From contig DASUGM010000307.1 of the NCBI GenBank assembly GCA_036274055.1, positions 1 through 15,306 on the forward strand: 15,306 nt of DNA, written 5' to 3'. The translations under genes were made by a program, and so were the position numbers. Origin of the DNA: DASUGM01 sp036274055 (GTDB taxonomy: Bacteria > Acidobacteriota > Vicinamibacteria > Vicinamibacterales > SCN-69-37). Below, one piece after another: positions 7,921-14,385 of this stretch; within the stretch, counting starts at the first letter, position 1; every line of letters begins with the position of its first letter. The notes beneath the pieces were generated by a model. The model did no database searches, had not been told where the DNA came from, and saw only the letters and a program-made list of their open reading frames with translations.

Positions 7921-7969
7921 TCTTCGGTCTTGGGTCTTCGGTCTTGGGTCTTCGGTCTTGGGTCTTGGG
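7921..7969. repeat. Heptanucleotide tandem array, TCTTSGG x 7
   Basis: Seven uninterrupted 7-bp units starting 8 bp after the HTH-gene stop, in the order TCTTCGG, TCTTGGG, TCTTCGG, TCTTGGG, TCTTCGG, TCTTGGG, TCTTGGG. Only the fifth base varies (C or G). An inverted, shorter copy lies at 8514-8546 beyond the IVP-type gene. The GGGTTGCGC just after the array (7968-7976) recurs at 7987-7995. Confidence 0.93.
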
Positions 7970-8006
7970 GTTGCGCCATGCGCCTCGGGTTGCGCGATCC
8001 CCTGGG

Positions 8007-8022
8007 CTCCTGCCCTCAGGAG
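8007..8022. other. Hairpin overlapping the IVP-gene stop
   Basis: CTCCTG (8007-8012), loop CCCT, CAGGAG (8017-8022) form a perfect 6-bp stem. On the plus strand the stem can extend through three G-T wobbles into TTT at 8023-8025. It overlaps the minus-strand stop codon (8016-8018). There is no T run on the minus-strand side, so a terminator role for the IVP gene is unproven. Confidence 0.5.
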
Positions 8023-8384
8023 TTTGGATCGGGTGACAGCGATTCGATCAGGCTATTCAACTGGGCCTGCAGCGATTCGTATCGCTCGATCAGCGGCGTT
8101 GCAACCCCAGCAGAGATGAAGTCCAAGCGGACGCAGAGGCCGATAAGGTAGCGCACCTCCCTGGCCGACCCAAATGCGATTTCGACGAACCGCAGGAAGT
8201 CCGGCGTCGAGCGCCGAGCGGACCCCTCCGCGAGGTTCGTCGGCACGGAGACGGCCGCCCTTCGCAGCTGGATCTGGAGTCCGAACCGCTCTTCGGCTGG
8301 CAGACTCTTGGTAGCGCCGTAGACCAGCGGCACCAAGTCGTCTCCGTCAATGAACACTCTGAGCTTTCTGTAGTCTCTGGCCAT
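8016..8384 (-). CDS. Four-helix-bundle protein, 23S rRNA intervening-sequence (IVP/S23) family
   Basis: A 122-residue all-helical protein. Family hallmarks are a helix with LVYGATKSLP (17-29), FGLQ at 34-37, the signature QLRRAAVSVPTNLAEG at 39-54, then ARRSTPDFLRFVEIAFGSAREV (helix 3) and a final helix ending ESLSPDPNS. It has the normal family length and no breaks. Relatives are encoded inside 23S rRNA intervening sequences, and a related bundle is the accessory Avd of diversity-generating retroelements, which binds nucleic acid. Here there is no rRNA and no reverse transcriptase, so it is a free-standing copy of unknown function. It lies opposite in strand to both neighbours and between inverted heptamer arrays. 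The ATG at 8384 follows an AGG-containing stretch; no better start is seen. Confidence 0.88.
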   Translation of the reverse strand: MARDYRKLRVFIDGDDLVPLVYGATKSLPAEERFGLQIQLRRAAVSVPTNLAEGSARRSTPDFLRFVEIAFGSAREVRYLIGLCVRLDFISAGVATPLIERYESLQAQLNSLIESLSPDPNS

Positions 8385-8434
8385 GCCTGGCGGTACATCA
8401 ACGGCCGTGCCGCACGAATAGCGCGATTTTCCCG

Positions 8435-8451
8435 GCGCTTTACGAAAGCGC
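8435..8451. other. Short perfect hairpin upstream of the IVP gene
   Basis: GCGCTTT (8435-8441), loop ACG, AAAGCGC (8445-8451): seven perfect pairs around a 3-nt loop. It lies 50 bp upstream of the IVP start on the minus strand and 7 bp from the larger hairpin at 8459. It could be an operator or an RNA structure. No T run follows on either strand. Confidence 0.6.
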
Positions 8452-8458
8452 GTTGCAA

Positions 8459-8495
8459 ATTCTGCGATCTTTCACTTGAGCAAAGATTGAAGAAT
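8459..8495. other. 14-pair hairpin upstream of the IVP gene
   Basis: ATTCTGCGATCTTT (8459-8472) pairs with AAAGATTGAAGAAT (8482-8495): 14 positions with one G-A mismatch and one G-T wobble, loop CACTTGAGC (9 nt). It is AT-rich against GC-rich surroundings. It could be an operator palindrome, an RNA fold or an element end structure; function unknown. Confidence 0.6.
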
Positions 8496-8513
8496 CTGCG
8501 TACCCCGAACCGC

Positions 8514-8546
8514 CCGACCCAAGACCCAAGACCCAAGACCAAGGCC
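8514..8546. repeat. Inverted copy of the heptanucleotide array
   Basis: Three full CCCAAGA units (8518-8524, 8525-8531, 8532-8538) flanked by degenerate ones (CCCGA before, CCAAGG after). They are the reverse complement of the TCTTGGG unit at 7921-7969. The array ends 8 bp before the groES -35 box. The opposite orientation of the two arrays lets single strands pair over more than 20 bases. Confidence 0.88.
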
Positions 8547-8553
8547 CCAGCTA

Positions 8554-8582
8554 TTGACCCCGACCCCCGGCCCCGCTATATT
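8554..8582 (+). promoter_or_regulatory. groESL sigma70-type promoter
   Basis: A -35 box TTGACC (8554-8559), a 17-bp spacer and a -10 box TATATT (8577-8582). Each box matches consensus at five of six positions and the spacer is ideal. The predicted start at about 8589 falls inside the CIRCE element, as expected for HrcA repression. The resulting leader is about 130 nt. Confidence 0.82.
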
Positions 8583-8608
8583 TAGCAGTCGGCCGCACCG
8601 AGTGCTAA
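8582..8608. promoter_or_regulatory. CIRCE operator (HrcA binding site)
   Basis: TTAGCAGTC-N9-GAGTGCTAA compared with the canonical TTAGCACTC-N9-GAGTGCTAA: the right half is perfect and the left half has one change (C to G at 8588). Spacing is exactly 9. It overlaps the -10 box and the predicted start of groESL, so HrcA should repress the operon until heat shock. No hrcA gene is in the window. Confidence 0.93.
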
Positions 8609-8666
8609 CAGACTGTAACGTCGACTGCTAGCCCGGCCGCGGCATATTTCAGTTTTCAATCGCTCC

Positions 8667-8710
8667 GGTCCGCCCCGGTTTCGCGGGGACCAGGCCACGG
8701 GGCCGCGTGG
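8667..8710 (+). other. Leader hairpins ahead of the groES ribosome binding site
   Basis: Two possible RNA stems in the groESL leader. The first (8667-8691) joins GGTCC to GGACC and continues imperfectly through the CCCCG/CGGGG region. The second (8695-8710) is CCACG-GGGCCG-CGTGG, ending one base before the Shine-Dalgarno AAAGGA (8711-8716). Whether they tune translation is unknown. Confidence 0.4.
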
Positions 8711-8721
8711 AAAGGACAGTC

Positions 8722-9012
8722 ATGAAAGTCAGACCACTGCACGACCGCATCATCGTTGAACGCATCGAGGAAGACGAACAGCGCGTCGGCGGGATCATCA
8801 TCCCCGACACCGCCAAGGAAAAGCCGCAACAGGGCAAGGTCATCGCCGTCGGCAAGGGCCGCATCGAGAAGGACGGCAAGGTCACGCCGCTCGACGTCAA
8901 GGCCGGCGACACGGTGCTCTTCGGCAAGTACGCGGGTCAGGAAATCAAGATCGACGGCAACGAGTACCTGATCGTGCGCGAAGAAGAAGTCCTCGGCGTC
9001 ATCGAAAAGTAA
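8722..9012 (+). CDS. groES: Co-chaperonin GroES
   Basis: The 10-kDa lid of the GroEL folding chamber, forming a heptameric ring in the cytosol. It is 96 residues long, the standard size. It begins MKVRPLHDRIIVERIE, has the GroEL-binding mobile loop with GGIIIPDTAKEKPQ (about 23-36), then GKVIAVGKGR, the GDTVLFGKYAG roof segment and the ending YLIVREEEVLGVIEK. The ATG at 8722 is fixed by AAAGGA at 8711-8716, five nt upstream, and by homology; the frame is also open from a GTG at 8707, which would add five unneeded residues. It is first in a two-gene operon under the CIRCE-controlled promoter, with groEL 22 bp downstream. Confidence 0.98.
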   Translation: MKVRPLHDRIIVERIEEDEQRVGGIIIPDTAKEKPQQGKVIAVGKGRIEKDGKVTPLDVKAGDTVLFGKYAGQEIKIDGNEYLIVREEEVLGVIEK

Positions 9013-9034
9013 CTTCCTCAACGGAGATTCAGCA

Positions 9035-10663
<1,629 letters not shown>

Positions 10664-10668
10664 GACAC

Positions 10669-10717
10669 AACTTCGAACTTGGAACTCTGAACTCAGAACT
10701 TGGGTTCCGGGTTCTCG
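10669..10717. repeat. Degenerate heptanucleotide array after groEL
   Basis: Seven 7-bp units starting 6 bp after the groEL stop: AACTTCG, AACTTGG, AACTCTG, AACTCAG, AACTTGG, GTTCCGG, GTTCTCG. The core differs from the TCTTSGG arrays but shares period 7 and a CTTG core in the best units. It lies between the stop codon and the terminator and so would be transcribed. Confidence 0.75.
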
Positions 10718-10726
10718 GCGAGATGA

Positions 10727-10768
10727 GAACGGCCCGGCTGGTGCAAACCAGCCGGGCCGTTTCTTTTT
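10727..10768 (+). terminator. Strong intrinsic terminator of groESL
   Basis: A perfect 15-bp stem, 10728-10742 with 10747-10761 (core CGGCCCGGCTGG), closed by a GCAA GNRA-type tetraloop and followed by TTTCTTTTT at 10760-10768. The T tract is on the plus strand only, so it serves groEL; it ends just before the stop of the convergent gene at 10770. Confidence 0.96.
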
Positions 10769-10769
10769 G

Positions 10770-12065
10770 TTACCGCGCGACCACGTACGCAGACGTGATG
10801 CGCTTGACGGACGTCGTCCCGGCCTGACGCATGACGAGCTCGAGTTCCCGCCGCAGCAGTCCGAGCACGGTCTCGACACCTTCCTGACCGAATGCCCCGA
10901 GACCCCAGATGTAGGGCCGGCCGATGCCGACCGCCGTCGCGCCCAGCGCCAGCGCCTTGAAGATGTCGGTGCCGCGGCGGACGCCGCCGTCGAGCACAAT
11001 CGGTACGCGACCTCGCACGCCCGCCGCGACCTCGGGCAGACACTCGATGGTTGCGCGCTGGCTGTTCTCGGCGCGGCCGCCATGATTGGACACGAAAAGC
11101 CCGTTGACGCCATGCTCGACCGCGAGCTCGGCATCCTCGCGGGTGACGATGCCCTTGATGATCACTTTCATCGAGGTCGCGTCCTTGAGGCGCTTCACGA
11201 ACTCCCACGTCGGCGTGCCGGCCTCCGGGATCGGCGTCGCCGGCGCGAACTCGGCAATCATCGGCTTGCGCCGGTTGTCCGCGTTCCCGACCAGGCCGCT
11301 CAGGCCGGGCGCCGGCTTTCCGCCCTTGTGGCACGCCGAGCAATCGCGCGAATCCGCCTGCTCGGCGCGGAGCATCGTCTCGCGGTTGCTGCCGCCGAGT
11401 AGATCGACGGTGAACACGATCGCCGGGCAGCCCGCCTGTTCAGCGCGCTTGATGATCTGTCGCGTCTGGTTCCAGTCCGTCTGATGGTAGAGCTGGTACC
11501 AGACCGGCCCGCCCCGCGCGGCGCTTACATCCTCGACCGAGCTCGTGGTGACAGTCGAGAGCACCTGCAGATGTCCCTTGGCCTTGGCCGCGCGCGCCAC
11601 GGCAATTTCGCCCTCACGATGGAAGGCTTTCTGGCTGCCGACGGGACAGAGCACGATTGGCGTGTCCCAGTTCACATCCAGCATCCTGATCGACGGATCG
11701 ATCCTGCTGACATCCACCAGCCGTCGCACGCGGAGCCCGTAACGATTGAAGCCGTCGCGATTCGCGCGAATCGTGCCGTCGTCGTCGCTGCCGGTCATCA
11801 GATAGCCCCAGTGCGCGACGGGAATGTTTTTCCGTGCGACCAGTTCGAAATCGAAGACGTTAAGCGCTTCGCTGGGCGATGCGATGAGCGCCGCGTCCTG
11901 CGCTGCCTGGTCGATGAGCGCCAGGGCGGCGGAATTTTCGCGCCGCGAGCCACCCAGCCATCGCGTGAGCGTCGTCCGCTCGACGCCGGCGGCCACAAGC
12001 AGTGGGCTGGCGGCGACGAAAGCCAAAAAGGCGCGCCGGGACGATGCGTCGACTGGTTCAGGCAT
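10770..12065 (-). CDS. Tat-exported FMN-dependent alpha-hydroxy-acid dehydrogenase with CxxCH motif
   Basis: A 431-residue member of the lactate/glycolate oxidase family (FMN TIM barrel), oxidising an L-2-hydroxy acid to the 2-oxo acid; the substrate is not predictable. The N-terminus SSRRAFLAF with a following hydrophobic run is a twin-arginine signal, so it should act in the periplasm. Core motifs: DGFNRYGLRVRRLVDVS, VWYQLYHQTDW (188-198), IIKGIVTRED with K304, SNHGGR (326-331, catalytic H328 and substrate Arg R331), DGGVRRGTDIFKALALGA (359-376) and GIGRPYIWG. The loop that varies in this family holds DCSACHKGG, a CxxCH at 242-246, suggesting covalent haem c or another metal. An exported, cytochrome-linked dehydrogenase is more likely than an oxidase; this is inference. 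The start ATG overlaps the kinase stop by 8 bp, so it is second in an operon. Confidence 0.85.
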   Translation of the reverse strand: MPEPVDASSRRAFLAFVAASPLLVAAGVERTTLTRWLGGSRRENSAALALIDQAAQDAALIASPSEALNVFDFELVARKNIPVAHWGYLMTGSDDDGTIRANRDGFNRYGLRVRRLVDVSRIDPSIRMLDVNWDTPIVLCPVGSQKAFHREGEIAVARAAKAKGHLQVLSTVTTSSVEDVSAARGGPVWYQLYHQTDWNQTRQIIKRAEQAGCPAIVFTVDLLGGSNRETMLRAEQADSRDCSACHKGGKPAPGLSGLVGNADNRRKPMIAEFAPATPIPEAGTPTWEFVKRLKDATSMKVIIKGIVTREDAELAVEHGVNGLFVSNHGGRAENSQRATIECLPEVAAGVRGRVPIVLDGGVRRGTDIFKALALGATAVGIGRPYIWGLGAFGQEGVETVLGLLRRELELVMRQAGTTSVKRITSAYVVAR

Positions 12066-14289
12066 GGGTTTCTTTCAGGTTCATTTTCTTGAGAAGGGCA
12101 ATGAACCGCGGCTGATCCCTCAACGCTCGGAACAGAAACGATCCCTTGATGCTCGAGATCGCGCCGGCGCGCTGGGCGTAGGCCTGCTCGAGATAGTCGA
12201 GCGCGCGGTCGTAATTGCCGAGACCGGTGTGGATATAGGCAAAGTGATACGGCGAGACATACCCGTCCGCCGGGATCGCTTCGAGGCGCGCCAGGATGGT
12301 CCGCGCATCATCGACGCGGCCGGCCATGGCGTACGCCTGGGCGAGTTGCGACGCCCACGCCGTGCTGCCGCTCGAGAGGCGCACGGCGGTCTCGAGTTCC
12401 GCCAGTCCTTCGGCGCGCTGGCCGGCCAGGAACAGCGCCCACCCGTAGGTCGCGTGGCCGCGATCGTAGTGCGGATCGAACTCCACGGAACTTCTCGCCG
12501 CGTCGATGGCCTCGGCGTAGCGGCCGGCGCGGATCAACGTCGTCGCGGTATCCGAACGGTGCGCGAGGGGATCGAGCTCCTGGGCGCGCCGTCCCATCGC
12601 AATCGCCTCGTCGTACCGTTCCAGCGCCGCGCACATCCGTCCGTACAGATCGTAGGCGTCAGCGCTGCTCGGACCGAGCTCAAGCGCACGCTTGAACTGC
12701 ACCTCGGCGCCGACCCAATCGAACTCGCCCACGATCATGAGTTGGCCCAGCATGCAGTGCGCTTCGGCCAATCCCTCGTCGAGCACCAGGGCGCGCTCCG
12801 CCGCCTGCCGGCCACGTTGGTAGCTGATCTCCGGCTTCTCGACCCCGGTCACGAGCAACTCCGAGTACGCGAACGCAATCCCCGCATAGGCCAGCGCGTA
12901 TTGCGGGTCGCGCTCAATCGCGCGCTGAAAATAGTCGATGCTCTTCCACATCCCCTCGGTGGTGTAGCGGACGAGGCAGTGACGGCCCTGCAGGTACAAC
13001 TGATACGCCTCGAGGTTGGCGGTCGGTTCGCGGCAGATCCGCCCGCGATCCTCCGGCGAGAGCGCGGCATCGAGCGCGGCCGCAATCTGCAGCGCGACGT
13101 CGGTCTGAATCGCGAAGATGTCGGTGAGCTGCCGATCGTAGGTCTCGCCCCAGAGATGCCGATCGGTACCCGGATCCACCAGCTGAGCGACGATGCGAAC
13201 ACGGTCGCCGGAGCGGCGGACGCTGCCATCGAGGAGGACGGAAGCATTCAAGCGCGCGGCGATGTCCCGCAGGTCGTGGTCGCGCTTCTTGAACGGCATG
13301 ACCGAGGCTCGCGAAATGACCTTCAATCCCGGAATCTTCGCGAGTTGCGCGATGACGTCTTCCGTCATGCCGTCGGCAAAGTATTCGTTGTCGGGATCGG
13401 CGCTGAGATTCAGGAACGGCAACACCGCGACGAGGCGATCCACGGACGACACGCCCGCTCCCGGCGCGGTCAACGCCTCGGCAAACGCACCAGCTGACGC
13501 GAAACGATCGGCGGGCATGCGCGCCAGCGCTTTGCGGATGGCGCTATCGACCGCGGGCGGCACATCGGCGCGAATCCCGCGAACTGACGGCACCGCGTCC
13601 GACAGCCGCTGACTGAGGACGGCCACGGCTGATGTTCCCCCAAACGCCAGCTGACCGGCGAGCATTTCGAAGGTGACGCAGGCGAGGCTGTAGATGTCGC
13701 TGCGTCCGTCCAATCCCGCTTCGCCGAGGCTCTGCTCCGGACTCATGTACGCGGGCGTCCCGACGACGAACCCGGTCTGCGTCAGGGTTTCGGCGCGCGT
13801 CGTTCCTGAATCACGCGCGATGCCGAAATCCATGAGCATCGCCTCGCCCTCGTGCAGCAGGATGTTCTGCGGCTTGACGTCCCGGTGCACCAGGCCGAGG
13901 CGGTGCGCATGATCCAGCGCGGACGCGACCTGCTCGGTTATCCGCAGGGCCTCATCGACCGGCAGCCGCTTTCTGATGTCCAGCGCCTGCCGAAGCGACT
14001 GGCCACGGACGTATGGCATCACGAAGTACAGCAGCTCGTCGGCCTGACCGGAATCGTAGAGCGAGAGGATGTGCGGATGATTGAGCCTGGCGACGGTCTC
14101 GATTTCGTGGAGAAATCGTCCCGGGCCGACCGCGGATGCGACTTCGGGGACGAAGACTTTGATCGCCACCTGACGGCGGTGTCTCACGTCCTGCGCCAGG
14201 TACACCGTGGCCATGCCGCCGCGCCCGACCTCGCGCTCAACGACATACCGGCCCGCCAGCGCGTGATTCAGCCGTTCAACCGTGCCCAC
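12058..14289 (-). CDS. Serine/threonine protein kinase with TolB-like domain and TPR repeats
   Basis: A 743-residue cytosolic signalling protein. The N-terminal Hanks-type (PknB-like) kinase spans about 14-275: glycine loop GRGGMATV 22-29, K44 in VAIKVF, E62, catalytic HRDVKPQN 135-142 (D137), DFG 154-156, GTPAYMSPEQ activation segment. Catalytic residues are all present. From about 284 to 405 comes a TolB-like amino-terminal domain (VAVLPFLNLSADPDNEYFADGMTED, then LLDGSVRRSGDRVRIVAQLVD and LWGETYDR). From about 420 to the end there are helical TPR-type repeats (ALAYAGIAFAYSEL, AYDLYGRMCAALERYDEAI). No transmembrane segment separates kinase and sensor parts, unlike classical PknB. It starts with GTG (14289), preceded by GAGGAG. 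The downstream oxidoreductase overlaps its end. Kinase substrates are unknown. Confidence 0.9.
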   Translation of the reverse strand: MGTVERLNHALAGRYVVEREVGRGGMATVYLAQDVRHRRQVAIKVFVPEVASAVGPGRFLHEIETVARLNHPHILSLYDSGQADELLYFVMPYVRGQSLRQALDIRKRLPVDEALRITEQVASALDHAHRLGLVHRDVKPQNILLHEGEAMLMDFGIARDSGTTRAETLTQTGFVVGTPAYMSPEQSLGEAGLDGRSDIYSLACVTFEMLAGQLAFGGTSAVAVLSQRLSDAVPSVRGIRADVPPAVDSAIRKALARMPADRFASAGAFAEALTAPGAGVSSVDRLVAVLPFLNLSADPDNEYFADGMTEDVIAQLAKIPGLKVISRASVMPFKKRDHDLRDIAARLNASVLLDGSVRRSGDRVRIVAQLVDPGTDRHLWGETYDRQLTDIFAIQTDVALQIAAALDAALSPEDRGRICREPTANLEAYQLYLQGRHCLVRYTTEGMWKSIDYFQRAIERDPQYALAYAGIAFAYSELLVTGVEKPEISYQRGRQAAERALVLDEGLAEAHCMLGQLMIVGEFDWVGAEVQFKRALELGPSSADAYDLYGRMCAALERYDEAIAMGRRAQELDPLAHRSDTATTLIRAGRYAEAIDAARSSVEFDPHYDRGHATYGWALFLAGQRAEGLAELETAVRLSSGSTAWASQLAQAYAMAGRVDDARTILARLEAIPADGYVSPYHFAYIHTGLGNYDRALDYLEQAYAQRAGAISSIKGSFLFRALRDQPRFIALLKKMNLKETHA

Positions 14290-14369
14290 CGTCTCCTCGC
14301 CCGCTTCACAACCACCATCGCGCGTAAGTCTAACGGGAAACGAGGCGACGGCCGGATGGCGCCGGCCCG

Positions 14370-14375
14370 TATAAT
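14370..14375 (+). promoter_or_regulatory. Perfect -10 box close to the start codon
   Basis: TATAAT at 14370-14375, 10 bp before the ATG at 14386. A start point 7 nt downstream would leave a leader of about 4 nt, so the mRNA would be nearly leaderless; there is no Shine-Dalgarno. No good -35 box is seen at the right distance. The minus strand reads TATACG here, so it may also serve the divergent kinase gene with a leader of about 70 nt. Confidence 0.5.
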
Positions 14376-14385
14376 CACGGCATCC

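Larger units (their letters stand above)
7921..8546 (-). other. Candidate IVP cassette bounded by inverted heptanucleotide arrays
   Basis: A roughly 626-bp unit. Read on the minus strand it has a GGTCTTGGGTCTTGGG-type array, two hairpins (8459-8495 and 8435-8451), the four-helix-bundle gene, a hairpin at its stop, and the complementary CCCAAGACC-type array. A transcript of the whole unit could close its ends by base pairing. This matches the plan of 23S rRNA intervening sequences that encode IVP, but no rRNA flanks it. Mobility is inference: no target-site duplication or transposase was seen. Confidence 0.35.

Noticed and set aside
7921..7969. CRISPR array
   Set aside because: The units are 7 bp without spacers and there are no cas genes; this is a simple tandem repeat.
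8007..8025. Intrinsic terminator for the HTH gene or the IVP gene
   Set aside because: Only a 6-bp stem; the plus-strand tail is just TTT and the minus-strand side has no T run, so it is kept as a hairpin only.
8016..8384. Accessory protein of a diversity-generating retroelement
   Set aside because: No reverse transcriptase, template repeat or variable repeat was seen within the window; the protein fits the IVP family better.
7921..8546. 23S rRNA intervening sequence in an rRNA gene
   Set aside because: No 23S rRNA sequence flanks the IVP-type gene; both sides are protein genes or the groESL promoter.
8656..9021. Minus-strand frames opposite groES
   Set aside because: They are antisense to a complete groES with correct ribosome site and promoter; no domain is recognisable.
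11824..13497. A 557-codon plus-strand open frame opposite the oxidoreductase start and the kinase gene
   Set aside because: The minus strand carries a full TolB-TPR coding region here; the plus frame has no motif and biased composition.
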